Positions 45,100 through 57,859 of a stretch of 64,000 nt of DNA are shown one piece after another (the stretch's first letter is position 1; each line of letters starts with the position of its first letter). The position numbers and the translations under genes are program-made. A model generated the notes under the pieces. That model worked only from the letters and a program-made list of their open reading frames with translations, ran no database searches and had not been told where the DNA came from. The stretch is from Cryptomeria japonica (lineage: Eukaryota; Streptophyta; Pinopsida; Cupressales; Cupressaceae): positions 400,055,889 through 400,119,888 of the forward strand of contig NC_081408.1 of assembly GCF_030272615.1 (NCBI RefSeq). Reading direction: 5' to 3'.

Positions 45100-47010
45100 G
45101 CTTTGTCCTTGTTTAGGATGTGCTCCTTGAAAAGCTTGAGGAGGAGGAGGATTGTTGCTTGCGTTTGCATCCGGACGCACAAATCCACCTTTTGGGGGAG
45201 GTAGTTCTGTCAATTTGTGCCTTGCCTTGACTTCTAAGATTGTAATTGTTTCTAGTTTGGAAGGCTTGGGAATCATAAACATGTGGTTCACTTTCAGCTT
45301 CTCCTTGAAATTCTTTGTAAAGGAATGTGTCAACCAACATTGTTGTGTTAACTTTTTCTGGTTCCTCATTAGAGCACCCCTTTGGTTGCGAATCCACTTG
45401 AGCAATCCTAATAATTTTTTTGAACTATGTACAATTGACTTCCGAATGTGATGATGTATCATGCAACCTGCACCAATTAGTTAGTAAATTCATATTTGCC
45501 AAGTTAACACTTTGTGTGTTTTTATGGTTGTCTCTTGTGTCAAGATGATCATGGTTTACCCCGTCGTTCTTTGGACATGTGTTCCATTGTCTATTGTATG
45601 GATTGGAATTATATATTTGGTTTTGATTTTGATTATTATAACCACGTTGATTATTACATGATTGGGATTGGTTGTATCCTCCTGGAGGATTCATCTTTAG
45701 TTGACTAAGATCTAAAGTAACTTACAAAAACATATTCTTCAAAGCTTCTACTTCGACGGATATGTGTGACCCTTGACTCTCAAGTATCAAAGCTGGGGAA
45801 TGGTTTGTTGTGTTTAAGTTACCATATTGTTGTCCTTTTCCATGTATTTGATGAGTGTACTGTGTTTGGATAGGGGTAAAATTGGCATTTTTTTTCCATT
45901 GTAAAGCCTACGCAACAAATTGTTGACTACCTTGAGGTTGGGGTGCATAAAGTGGTACTGTGTTCATCATTGGGGCTCCTACTGATAAGGATGACAACAC
46001 CTCAGGGAGTTGGTTGTAATTTCCCTGGTTTATTCCTATAGGCAAGTTGTATCCAATCCCCCCAGGTGTCTAAGTTAATTCTTGATTCATGTTGATTGCC
46101 AAAGCATAAACCTTTGCCAAAGTATCCCTTTGATCTTGAGGCACACATTTCTTAATAAACATCGCACTCCAGGGGTCAATGACTCTCAAATAGGAATCAA
46201 CTGCTACGTTTGGTGCCACTTGGTAAGGAGCATGTAATCTCTTGTATTCTCTTTGGAAGCTAGTATTGAAAGTTGTTAGAGGTTTGTTTGGTAACTTCTT
46301 AAGGGAGGCAAACTGATGGTACAATGTTCCAAGATCGACATACACTCGAAATTGACTGATGAAAGATTTCTCTAAAAGGTCCCAGCTATGAATGGAGTTT
46401 GCTGGTAGAGTTAGATACCAATTATACTCGTTCTCCCTAAGTAAATATGGGAAAAGTATGCATACCACATCCTGATGTTGAATGTTATTACGAACCACTA
46501 CATCCTTAAATGCTTCAATATGCTCTTTTGTGGACCTAGGTTCCCCAAAATAGAACTTACTATAGAATTTATCTGGATTCCTAGGTAGGTCGTGTATTCC
46601 TCCAGGTATATTTCCCATTGGTGTGTGATCTTGGTTGAATTAGGCCATAGGTGGTGGCGGTGGTGGATGTTGAGTTACGAAAGGTGCAACGATGGGTTGA
46701 GGACTAGGGATTAGTTGATCTTCTACGTTGGATTTGGATGATTGCACTGGTGGGTTTGTTGAAGACTATCCTTTAGTTTTATTTCTCTTCTTCCTAGTTG
46801 CAGGTCCTAACTCTACTAAGTCTGATGGAGAAGAGTTACTCCTATGAACTTTATGAAACCTCTCCAGAGAGAAGGATGATATATGCTCCAGCTTAGTATC
46901 TCAATTTTTTGGATGTAGAGGAGGTAATTGAGGGTTTCTTTGAGCAAGGAGTTGCCGTTGTGCCTTCGCTTCTATGCGTATACCCTTCTACCTTTTGTTG
47001 TCAAGGACTT
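45100..47010 (-). pseudogene. Ty3 gag (Retrotrans_gag type) with degenerate zinc finger
   Basis: The capsid domain is clear from 46618 (GNIPGGIHDLPRNPDKFYSK) through NEYNWYLTLPANSIHSWDLL and EKSFISQFRVY to REYKRLHAPYQVAP. An Asn/Gln-rich stretch follows (NQSQSCNNQRGYNNQNQNQ). Next is a knuckle-like CRLHDTSSHSEVNC, with CX2H-H-C spacing in place of CCHC. The upstream part (about 47010-46620) is Pro-rich and broken by stops. In-frame stops at 46070, 45425 and others are mostly TAG. The frame runs to about 45113, then shifts into protease. The capsid style suggests a non-chromovirus Ty3 lineage (Athila/TAT-like); this is inference. Confidence 0.85.
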
Positions 47011-47196
47011 GTCATGTTCATAAACAATCACTATGATTCCTTCTACTGTCCCAAGCAAGAGAGTATAATTGGGGAATGATTTTGTCCTATTCATAATTGA
47101 GGTTGGGTTGTGTGAATGGTAAAATTTTGTCTCTTGGGAGTACCATGTTAGGTCATAGTGTGACCATGCAATTAAAAGTTAAGAGAATTTGTCTTA

Positions 47197-47212
47197 GGCC
47201 CTCCTAGCGCCA
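47197..47212 (-). promoter_or_regulatory. Putative primer binding site of the gag-bearing Ty3 element
   Basis: On the - strand TGGCGCTAGGAGGGCC starts five bases after ...CCCATCAACA, a plausible LTR end at 47218. A TGGCGC start is common in non-chromovirus plant Ty3 PBSs. I cannot name the tRNA. Confidence 0.6.
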
Positions 47213-47217
47213 GTTCT

Positions 47218-48226
47218 TGTTGATGGGTGTTTTGACACACTCACCAACAGTCAGGTAGTTTGTATGAACACTCACCACCTCTCCTAAAAAATAATAAGTT
47301 TTGGGAAACTAACTACTCAAAGGTCTCTATAGTCAGGTCTCGATGGTGATGGAAAGCTCAATGGTTGATGTGATTGTACCTATCAAGGGGCCTGCTGGTT
47401 GAAAGAACTTAGAATTACCTACTTTTTTTTTTGTATTTTCTAATTTAGATTCTCTCAAAATAAATGAAAAAATATAGATCAAGGGAACAAGGAAATAAAA
47501 ATGAAATCGATATAATAACAACTGAATGATCCACAAGGTTAGAATTTCATAATCCAAATTTTGCCAATATCACAAAATCAGCATTCAAATAACGAGCCCC
47601 AGAAAGTATATAAATTCAAACAACTCTACACACCAATGAAAATGAATATCACCCAACCAATAATCTCCCTATCAATTTAATCATCATGTACCATTTACAT
47701 GCGCAATGTGATTCATAAAATAACAAAGCATCCAAAAAGAACTAGTTTCTGATCAAATAATAGAAGTTACAAGATTACAAAGAACATAACCATATAAAAC
47801 ACACACAAGTAGACCAGGCAATCCACAAGATTATTTTTGTATTAAACTTCAAAGAGTCACAAAATCTTCTAAACTCATACAAATCTGCATAAAATCTCTA
47901 ATGGAATCTCTAATTGGACCTCAAATCATCAATTTGCAGACCCTTACAATGAATCAAAACTTCTAATTTATAGAGTTTCATGTCCTAAATTCTAGGAATT
48001 AAAGCTACCTAAACTAAGTGATACAAAAGCAAGGAGTCACAGTTGACATGCAAGTATCCACCTTGAACTCCATTGAAACTACTAATTAACTATCACTATG
48101 AAACATGTGTTCCCAAAATTGGCCATCACAGCCATGCAAAATTTGCCCAAAAATTGAAGTTGATGTTGCACAACGGTTGAACTTTCAGCTATGATGGCAA
48201 CCAAAAATATCTTCAAAAAGCTATCA
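47218..48226 (-). repeat. Putative 5' LTR of the gag-bearing Ty3 element (right boundary uncertain)
   Basis: The left end TGTTGATGGG is TG on the + strand and sits next to the PBS-like site. The segment contains TATA-like sequence on the - strand (CTCTATAAATTAG, about 47973) and no coding frame. The right end is set only by where the neighbouring ORF ends, and no partner LTR is in the window. Confidence 0.45.
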
Positions 48227-51200
48227 AAAATTGCATGTGTGGAAACTATGTTCATCCTATACTCTTTTTATAGCTCTTGTAGTTACTAATAAAACATGCA
48301 ACTGTATCTTCAGAAGGATCAACAAAATACGAAATCTGGAACTCAAACTTCTTCAAAATTTGCTTTTCTACTCCCATCTATTGACTAACTTATCAAGTAC
48401 TCCCTCCGCATGTATACACCTAGAGGTAAAAAATGAGTATATGTCCATTAACTCTGTATTGAACTCTATTGTAGGTAAAAAATGATGAGTCACATACTGA
48501 TCCCATTGATCTAGCACTACACCTTCCTTCAGGCGACAATCTTTCAAAATATCAAGACCATATGCCCCTAACAACTTCTTCACAAAATTCTCATACTTAC
48601 CAATTAATTTCAAAACAGGAGCATGTGCCTCCAATATCCTTGACCTACACTACTCAAGGACTTCTATCTTAAATTCTATTATAAAAATACAAGATTGTAG
48701 ACTACCAAAATCATCTCCTCCCAGCAAATCTTTATTTTTAATCACTTCTTCACCCAAGGCCAACATTTTATTCAAATTTTTACATTGCTTAGTGAAGTCT
48801 TTGATCCTTACTTCCCAATTTGTTGAACAATCTCTTATTCCCTTCTCGATTTTGAGGATCTTTTCATAAATACCTGTTGTATGTTATAGAAAGAGTTTCA
48901 CCTGTGAAAGGTTCTCTTTCACCCAAAAATTTGTAGTAGTAGTTACTTTTATTATTTCAATTAAAGTTCATACATCACCCTCTGGAAGCAATGATGTGGA
49001 TGGCAATTTGTCATCTTCCCTTTAATCCAATGGCTTCTCCATCTCTACAAGCAATTGTTTATACTGATCTATTTTTGCCTTTATTTGTAGTTGGGAGTTA
49101 TGCTCCTTCTCCATTCTGCTCCTTACCATACTGGTAGCAAACTCTAAAGTATCAAGCTCTCCCCACTTTGTTTTCTTTCCAAGCCTGACCTGTGATACTT
49201 GGTATTTTGAAGGGCCCTCTCCTTCCACCTCCACAGGGGATGCGATATTGGCAATTACTTCACCAGAGCCAGTTCTAGATAAATGATGAATTGTCTTAGC
49301 CTTCTTTGTTTTCTTTGGCTCCTCCGTAATGGCTTGCTATAATGCAAGTTTAGGTATCACCACCTTTTGTTTCTTATCAAAAGTGAAGGTTAACCATTGT
49401 GGTGTTCCTTCATCTATACTCCCTCCTTCAGTGGTTATTTGTGTCATCTTCCTTCCATCTTCTTGTGACGGTTCTTCCTCATGTTGCTGCTCTTCTTCTC
49501 CAACCTATGTATCCAAAGGAGTTTGGGTCTCTCCCTAGGTAGGAAGCATTGGTATGACAAGTTGTTGTGAGAGAACTTGTTGAGCCAAGTTTTCCTATAG
49601 AGCGCCATCAATATCAAGTTATTGTTGATATTATTCTAACTTCTCACTCACTTGCTCATTGAAGTCCTTGGTTGGCTCTTGACTTTCTTGTTCTTTATCT
49701 CCACCTGCGATATATTTCAACAAGTTCTCTACATCTCATGGAGTAAGAACCAACCTTTCATCATGTTCTTCCTCTTGTCTTTTCTCTATTTCCTCTTCTT
49801 GATCCTGTTGTTTCTCATGTGGATCTTGATCATCTACATCCATAGGAGTCACCTGTGGAAGTTCTAATACCTTTTGCATGACAAGCTCCCTTTGTTTCTC
49901 TACACTAGAAGGAGTCATTCTTTTTATTTTTTTAGGCTCTACCTTCTTTGGTGCTGGCACAACCTCCTCTTGGTCTGAGTCTGACTCCACATTATGAATA
50001 GTTATTGTCTCAGTTATAGGAGTCATTGCAGGTGTAGGCATCTGTGAAGCAACATAAGATGGAGTGACAGTTATTGTAACCAAGGGTGGAGGTGGTGTTG
50101 AAACAGCGATTGCACCAAACGTGGTCGATGTGGTGACTGGTGTTGTTGTAGCAGTATTGGTGGTAGTATTGGTAGGGGTAGAAGTTGATGTAGTAGAGGT
50201 AGAGGTACTAGAGGGTTGAGCCTCTTGAGAAGGTTTTTTCATTGTTGCTACAAAACCCTCAATGGTAGGCCTAGCAAGATGAATTTTTGCTTGTGGTTTG
50301 GCTCTTAGGCCTGCCGTAATCCCTAAACTAGCCTATTTTTCCAGATATTCTTCCTCTTTCATTTTCTTGTTTAATTTTTTCCTCAATTATTCTGTAGTCA
50401 AAGGAGTTCCAACTTCCTCCTCCAGATATGTAGAGGTGTTCTTCCTTGACTCTGATTGGGTTCTCCTTGTATACTCCTTACATATTCTTGATTGAGGATT
50501 GTCAGTCGGGATATTCTTTTCTTTACCCTTGGAGGTAGCTAGTTTAATCCTCAAACCTAACCACTTCCTAGTTCTATCTTTCACTTATTGAGAAATCATA
50601 TCAATGTCCACCACTTCCTGCTGTGACCATCTAATTGGATGGAGCAACCTCTTAACTATTCCCATTTCCTTAGACATTGGATCTAGCAAAATACCATCAT
50701 CATGCAATTGTTTGGGTAGGTTGCTCTCAATACCAAAATCTCTTATTTGTAGGACGGTGAGGTGATGGTAATATTTCTCTCTTGCCTCAAAGCTATCCTG
50801 AAGATTGACCCAAAAATCCTCCAGGGCAGGTTGATGCCCTTCATATACTTTTGGCATAAATCCTTTTAATTTATTGTATGGATCATAAAATTTCCTGGCA
50901 TAATTAAAAGGCTTCAACTGTAGGTCCTGCAGTTCTTGTTCAGCAACCTTTGCCACATAAATTTTCTGACATGAAAAGAATGATAAATTTAAAGGGAAGT
51001 CACCTGTAACCCCCGTCTTATGTCTTGACAACAACAAATTTTTTAAGTGCACCATCTTCCTTGCGTACTCCAACAAAATTATTCTATCTATATAGTATCT
51101 AGGAAGCAAAAATGGTTCTCCAGTGAACCCACTTACTCTCAAATAAGTAGAACGAGAAATTTGTATGAACCAACACCCCCACTTCTTTACTAGCTCAATT

Positions 51201-52147
51201 TCCTCCTTACTTAGCCTAAACCCAGTGTTACCTATTAAATTTATAATGATGGGAAACAAAAATGTGTCATTGATTCTCTTATAGTACAATCTGGATTCTT
51301 TCAATGGCAATTGTGTGTAATATTCCCACATGACATTTTGTCCTTCATCTTCACCCAATCTTTCCTCAATCTGCATCCTTGGGAATTGACCTGATCTGGC
51401 TACCACCCAAACAACATAAGATGTAAAGAAAAACTTCTTCGTGTTGTGTAATTCTTTGAGATGGTCTCTTATGTTATCTGACAAAATTTGAGCCCAATCA
51501 TAGTATTTTCATCCATCTAAAATAGTTAACTTTAATGAGAATATCCATGGCTGGAAGTGTCAGCATGCAGGTTTGTTGAAGGCCTTGCTAAGCATTATTA
51601 TCAGACCCCTTTGTGGTTCTTTAAAATCCTACCTCAAAATTTCATTTGCCTTTAAGTCTGTTTTCATCTCTTCCTCGAGTCATTCCTCATTCATTCTCTT
51701 CTTGCATTGGCTCATATTTTGCTTCCATTCCCTTTTGCCATCTTCCTCCCCCTCAACCAATACCTCCCTCCTAGTGGGAATCTAGAACACTAGGGCCAAC
51801 ATATTTGGTGGCAAATCAATCACTAGTTTCCCATCAACATCGACACATTGCCTAGTGTCGGGGTTATTGAATTGTGTAACTTGCATTATGAATTATGGTG
51901 CCTGCATTGATTGCGGGAAACCAGTCACCTCCACCAGGCTGCATCATTTAATTCACCTATATTCTGCACTTAATCCAAGTTTCTCCAATTGCTTTTCTAT
52001 ATCTTTGAGCTTTATATGCCCGTTCTTAGTGTTTGTAACCCATTGGATGGCATTCTCCAACTTGGAGGCGTATGTTCACCCTTGGTATTGATATTTCATG
52101 GTGACTGGCAACTTCTCAAGATCTTTTGCTTTTCCGAAAGATTCCAT
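48227..52147 (-). pseudogene. ORF1 of element D: about 1,260-codon unidentified protein
   Basis: I do not recognise this family. One - strand frame runs from ATG at 52147 (MESFGKAKDLEKLPVTMKYQ) to 48368 with about 20 nonsense codons but no frameshift. A probable single shift then lets it continue to about 48227 (EFQISYFVDPSEDTVACFIS). The longest open part is 299 codons (51484-50585), rich in aromatic residues (FFFTSYVVWVVARSGQFPRM, KKWGCWFIQISRSTYLRVSG). A Ser/Thr/Pro low-complexity stretch follows (about 50240-50030), then acidic Glu/Gln-rich repeats (EEEIEKRQEEEHDE) and a helical C-terminus (SQLQIKAKIDQYKQLLVEME). It lies downstream of an LTR and PBS (55284-55989, 55263). That suggests a retrotransposon ORF upstream of gag, as known in some TAT/Ogre elements. 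It could equally be the only ORF of a non-autonomous element. Confidence 0.75.
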
Positions 52148-52224
52148 TAAACACATCTAAACCTACAAAACAAACCAAACAAGCATGAAAAACTACTCAA
52201 AGAGAAAACTCCACAAAAATAGCT

Positions 52225-53245
52225 CACCTTGGGACTCCGAGATCCCGAGGTTCTGAGGTGAGAAAACACAAAAACCATGAAGGAAATCCAAGAGTTGGGG
52301 AGTCCAAGGTCCAGAGCTAAGATCGCTAGCAAAACTAAAAAACTCAGAACCCCAAGGACCCGAGATACCAAACTCACCAAAAGCACAAAAAAAGGGCACT
52401 TCGGGAACTCGAGAACCCGAGTTTACAAAGTGGTGAGACCCCTGACAAAAAACAAACCCAGGACTCTGGGGTTTCAAAGTTCTAGGGTGGGTCTCAAAAA
52501 TGCAATGTGGAGCTTCAGAAAATAGGAGTCTCAGTAAACTACAAAGATGGAGAAAAAAAGATCTCAAGATCCCGAGACTCCGAGATTTTGAGTTGAATAG
52601 ACATGCAAAAAGAAACTAATTCGGGAACGCAGGAACTTGGGTTTCCAAATTAGCTTGACCCAAAACCTAAAACCACCAAGTCCATCATTTTGGGAACTCA
52701 GGGACTCAAGTTTCTGAAGTGGTGGGAAACAAACAAACAAACAAAAGAAAACCCCACGACCATTATTTCGAGAACTTGGGAACTCGAGTTTTCGAAGTAA
52801 CACAAAAACAAACAACAAAAGAAAAGACTATCATTTCGAGAACTCGGGTTGCCAAAATGACATGATAGAGAGAAAAACCCCTAACATGGAACTTTGGGAA
52901 TCTGAGATACCAAGGTTAGGGCACAACAAAAAAAAAGAAAAACAAACAAAAAAAGCAAAATATAAGAAATCAAAATGAAATCTAACCAAAAGCACATGCA
53001 AATCCGAACGAGGAAAGTGAGAAATCCACCTACTTGGCACAAAAAATGAAGATGGTGCTCGATCAGGTGTGCTGGAATGAGAGATTGTGAGGCCAGAGCT
53101 TTGAATTCAGACAAATGAGTGAACAAATAAGCTCCAAAATGATCTCCAACCATATTTATACCCCGAGCCAGGCACTGCATTAAATGCGACTTCGGGGACC
53201 TAGGAACCTGGGTTTCTGAAGTGTAACATAGACAACAAGCTCGAA
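52225..53245. repeat. Array of about 12 quasi-palindromic TTCGGGAACTCG motifs
   Basis: Diverged copies of a motif of about 36 bp occur every 50-80 bp, plus an outlier near 53190. Examples: CACTTCGGGAACTCGAGAAC (52398), TTCGGGAACGCAGGAAC (52619), TTTGGGAACTCAGGGACTC (52688), TTTCGAGAACTTGGGAACTC (52764), TTTCGAGAACTCGGG (52833) and CTTCGGGGACCTAGGAAC (53191). Each reads as an imperfect inverted repeat that could fold into a hairpin in either strand. The array fills the leader just upstream of ORF1. The short ORFs across it on both strands are by-products. Confidence 0.85.
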
Positions 53246-53299
53246 ACCTTGAGGACCCAGAATAGATACGCAGTTTCACTGTTGCAATGTAATTCTTAG

Positions 53300-55262
53300 T
53301 TCTTTACAGACACACGATATAAAGTCTTATATACACAACAATAACTGACATAGACATAATAATGTGATGCACAGACGTGGTTTTACTATTGATTTTTTTT
53401 TCCTTAGTTATGTTCAAGTACACGATATAAAGTCTCAGATACGCACTAGAAAGTGACATAGATGTGATAATATATATCAAATACATGTTGTAAATGGGCA
53501 CAAATGCACCCAAAGAGATTGTATATGCACTAGAAAAGAGCACATACACATTTCTGATTTCTATCCTGATTTTGCAATTGTTGAAAAGTGACCAGATCTG
53601 AATGTTGATTATTTTGTGGCAAGAAGACACAATTTCTGAAGGTATGTTATCAAAATTTGAGTGCAAATGTGTATGTTCAATAAGCTAAAACAACTCAATT
53701 TCCATGGTTCTAAACACAATCCAAAACACTTCAAACACTTCTTAGCCTAAGATGAAGGTCTCATTGTAGTAACCTCAGCCCACAACCTGGAATCTCCGTC
53801 GACTCAAGTGTAGAGACATTAAGGGGTGTATACACTATTTTGTCTTTGGGTGAGAGGATAGCTAGGGGCCTCTAGGACTGGAAGGATGACCCAATCACTC
53901 TCTCCTCATAAAGATACAAGTAGCTTATGCTAAGCTAAGGGTTTCTGTCTCATCTCACAAGAGCCTTATGGTGGATATCTTGGGGAGAAAACTAGCTATC
54001 CCCTTGTGCTATAGCTATCGTGATATTTTGTCAAAAAGAGGGTGGGACACTACTCTAAGGTGTCTAGTAATATTTCAAGGTATACTGGTGGTTACACATG
54101 TGACACTTCACTCAATTAAGAATCCATCCATTATAGTTTTTTACCATCACTATGTGGATTACACATCACACGAATGTTGAGGGAGACATCCATCGATATA
54201 ACACATCGACACAAGGCGAGAAGAGACTTTCATATAAAACCACAATTATTTATATAGTGGATCAAAACAAAGTACCACTTGGGTTGTTCCCTCACACCCA
54301 GGCTTAAGGGATTCTCGAGAGGTAGGACCTCTAAAAGACAATAAAAATTTCTCTTACACCCAAGATCCAATGGAAGGTGAGGGGAGAGGATACCTTTTTT
54401 ATCACCTTAGGGTTATAATCTAAGAACAAAGCATGCCAAAAGCACAAGACACTTTAAACAAAGTTAATTTACCCCTAAAAAATAATGTGACCCTAATAAA
54501 ACTAGAAAAATGACACACACACACACACACCTAAATTGCCCATACAAGCAAATGATTAGTAGTTTCAATGATTACCCCAACCTGCAAGCAAACTTGTTAG
54601 GTTAATTTTAGAAATCCCAAAACAAAATGTGAAAAGGGGCCTTCAACAAAATGATAGAGACAACTGCACCACTTTGTTAGGACACAAAGGTTAGATAAAA
54701 AAGAAAACCAAATCTTCAATTTAACACTAATTAAAGAGACAACAATGAAAATGCGAAAAACATAGATGCAGTTATACCTGACACATATGCAAAAAGACCC
54801 AGACTAAAACTTGTCAAAAACTTGCAAAATCACACAAAACATATACACAATAGAAAAGATCGCATACACGACAAAAAATATCACATATGTTGCAATAAGT
54901 AACATGTATGTTGTAGAAAAGATCAAATACACAGTTTTACAAACCACAAACACGAAAAGATGAAGCGATCAAAATGTTGTCAGATCTGAGAAGCAGACAT
55001 GAAAATATAATGAAAAAATGTGGTTTTATGATACTTATACACATAAAAAATAAATGCATACGTGCCAACGATGATTGCAAGCATGCAGACAATAGACACA
55101 AATACAAATTAAATGAACCTGCGAAACTGAAAAAATTGACAAAAACACAGACGTGGCAGAATTATGCATACATGCATTCACCTAATAATTGTTGCTAATC
55201 TAATCCACAACTTGACAAAAAGACATAAAAATGAAAAATGATGTTAGAAATAAAGGACTAAA
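53300..55262 (-). other. Long non-coding leader of element D between PBS and the palindrome array
   Basis: No coding frame is visible. A block of about 75 bp is repeated with about 98 bp offset (53316 onward and 53412 onward, both with CACGATATAAAGTCT). Diverged relatives of GTAGAAAAGATC and CATACAC recur at 54840-54940. A short AC dinucleotide run lies at about 54513-54531. Part of 53700-54700 may be unrelated inserted sequence. Confidence 0.5.
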
Positions 55263-55280
55263 GTCCCACCGGGTGTGCCA
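55263..55280 (-). promoter_or_regulatory. Primer binding site of element D
   Basis: On the - strand TGGCACACCCGGTGGGAC starts three bases after the LTR end at 55284. It is not the iMet type used by elements A, B and C. The tRNA is not identified. Confidence 0.7.
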
Positions 55281-55283
55281 AAA

Positions 55284-55989
55284 TGTATACAGTGAAAATA
55301 GAATGATTAAACTATTGTAAAACCAAATAAAGATCCAACCACATAAAAACTCTAGTTCTACAATTAAGATCAACCATACACCAACGAAGAACCTAAAACA
55401 TGCAAAATATCAAAAACATGAAAGATTATACCATTCAAATGCTCAGTAGAGTTTGATCTCCATTGTTTCCTATCTCCATTGATCTTTCTTAATATGGGTT
55501 CTCTTAGATTTTGTATTATGCACAAAAGCTCAACAAAGAACAGATTGTGGTTATGTAGATGCTTGATTGCTTGATCTTATGAAAGTTTATTAGATGCATT
55601 AGTTAGAATTCGCTTTTAGTTAGGGTTTGATGCAGATGAAAGGATCCTCTTATATAGAGAATACCTTAGAAATAGAGGGATAGGATAAGAGGTGAAAGGA
55701 TAAATGGTCTGCTAGGATTAAAGGGTAGGTATAGAAATCAAGAGATAAATGACAAGTGTCATGGAGGAAAAAAGATAATGAATTAATTAAATAAATAAAG
55801 ATCTATTTAACTAATAGAGGAAGTGGGGCCAATTAAATAAATAAAATATTTATTTAATTGAGGGAAAGGATAATTTAAATAAATAAAAATATTTATTTAA
55901 ATAGAGAAAGGATAGAAGCAGATTAAAGAGTTAATTAAATAAATAAAAATATTTATTTAATTAGGCTAGGGCAATTTTAGGTGTCTACA
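55284..55989 (-). repeat. 5' LTR of element D (706 bp)
   Basis: On the - strand it begins TGTAGACACCTAAAATTGCC and ends CTGTATACA next to the PBS. The U3 part holds four near-palindromes built from AATTAAATAAATA and TATTTATTTAATT (55780-55970). A TATA-like CTCTATATAAGAGG lies near 55655. The partner 3' LTR is not in the window, so the boundaries rest on TG...CA, the PBS and the TATA box. Confidence 0.75.
55780..55975. repeat. Four AT palindromes in U3 of element D
   Basis: AATTAAATAAATA(N)TATTTATTTAATT-type inverted repeats occur at about 55790, 55833, 55876 and 55944, spaced by GA-rich 20-50 bp segments. Confidence 0.8.
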
Positions 55990-57850
55990 GGTTTTACCTT
56001 AAAGTTCTTTGGTGTTAGAGGGGTTAAGAAAAATAGTGTTTCAATGCTTGATGTTTGAGATAGAGTTGTGTATGTTAGCCCATGTTGGTGCACATCAAAA
56101 GGATCAAATGCAAGACCATGCATGGTGAACCCTTATGCTCTATGTATTGTTCGAGCACATGCTAATTGCAGTGGAAATTATTTTCTAAAAGTGATTTTTT
56201 GTGTAGCACTTGGTTTTTCAATTACTCCTACAACTCAAAGAATAAGGACCCATCCATTATCGACATTCATTTGGTTAGCTTGTGTTAATTTGCCAATTTG
56301 AGATCTTCCAGTGCACTAATCATTGAATTCAACCCAAATGATATCTATGTTAGTAGTTTGTGTATATGATTTGAATATTTTGTCTGATCCATTGACAAGA
56401 ACATCTTGTATAATATTTTCCACCATAGATCTTGATCAAAATGTCCTTATTCAATATTATTTGATTTGGCAAATTTGCACTGTGTTGGTTCCCAAAACCA
56501 CATATTGGAAAACCAAAAGACTTGCCAAATCCTCAAGTAGTTCAATTAGCCTTGGCCAACAAATAGGGATGGTCAAAGACCAAATCCCTCTACACTTTAG
56601 GCTCCATTGAACCTAGGTGGGTATGCCTCTTCCTCTCAAGCACAAAAGAGGTTATTTATAGTGGATTTAAAAGTTTTAGCAAGTTTACACAACTAGCAAA
56701 TTATTGTTCTGCAACTATGCTTTATTATGTGCTTTAACTGAATGGTTTGAAAAGAAATGATTGTGAATGTATATTGAAAATGAGATTGCTTTCAAGACTT
56801 AAATGAAATCTACATATATCAGTTCATATAGGATTTGGGAAGAATGTTTCTCTATCAAGGACCTTGAATGCATACAGATCAAAACCTTAAAAGATCAATA
56901 ACAAACCAGTGCCTCTATCCAGGGATATATGACACTTTGTGGACAAAATATCTTATCAACTGAAGAGACAATTTCTCATCAACTATGAAGGTTCAGTATG
57001 CATTATACAAATAATAAGCATTCAATCTTTCACTTAATGCAACGACATGTGATTCACATCATAGCAAATCTATAAACAGATTTATCAAGGGGACAAAGAT
57101 AATCATCAACACAAAAGTGTACACAATATTTGGAAAAAAGAAACAACGAACCTTGTATATTAATATTTGGGAAATAATTGCATACATAAGCCGCACTTGT
57201 AGATACTCCATTACAAATTGCTTTCATAAGATGATACTTCTTCTTCCTATAGACTTCTCTAATATAAAATGATATTCAATCCTTACAGCAGTATCTTGCT
57301 CTTATGACTCTCCCCCTTCTTACATATAAGAATGACTCCCTATAAGTACATAAATCAAAAGGCATATATGAAAGGACACACCCTTTCACACATAGAAGGG
57401 AGTTACAGACAATTACATTCCAAAGGACACACCCTTTGGTTTAACAAATAATTTACAAATTAAAACCCTACAAATACTAAATGATGCTTCAATAATGTGT
57501 GCTTTATTCTCTACCTTGATAAAATTCCTCAACAAGTATTCATTATCTTCTCATTATTTTTTGTACACAAGATAAGCCAATCAGATTCCTTGATTTGAAA
57601 ATAAAACGTATTCCACTTTAGATTTTAGTTTGAAAATACTTGTTTAAAATAATTCATTAAAACCAAAGTATTTCCCTTTAAAAATATTTTGCAAACATAG
57701 CATCCGTTCATATAAAATAATACCTTACCCTAAAATATATACTCAAGGCACTTTATTCAGGATAAATACACATAAAATTCATCTTTAATGCACTTTCAAA
57801 TAAGAATGTAAAGCAGTGTGATATAATAAGAAATACTTCCCTTTTATTAT
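55990..57850. other. Unassigned stretch
   Basis: No frame with recognisable motifs is present. The two + strand ORFs of 77 and 95 codons (56068-56301 and 56323-56610) lack family features, upstream exon signals and homologous copies in the window. Around 57365-57440 the phrase GGACACACCCTTT recurs twice. Confidence 0.5.
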
Positions 57851-57859
57851 TCTTTCGGC

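Noticed and set aside
49736-50242. Ser/Thr-rich tract resembling a secreted mucin-like protein
   Set aside because: It is an internal low-complexity segment of the 1,260-codon ORF1 frame, not a separate gene.
52147-53279. ORFs of 66-132 codons on both strands over the palindromic leader, some with signal-peptide-like hydrophobic runs
   Set aside because: They follow the repeat motif, overlap one another in several frames and begin outside any conserved context.
54513-54531. AC dinucleotide run
   Set aside because: It is a short simple repeat with no further structure around it.
56068-56610. Possible + strand exons of a host gene
   Set aside because: The frames are short, in different phases, without convincing splice sites or recognisable protein motifs.
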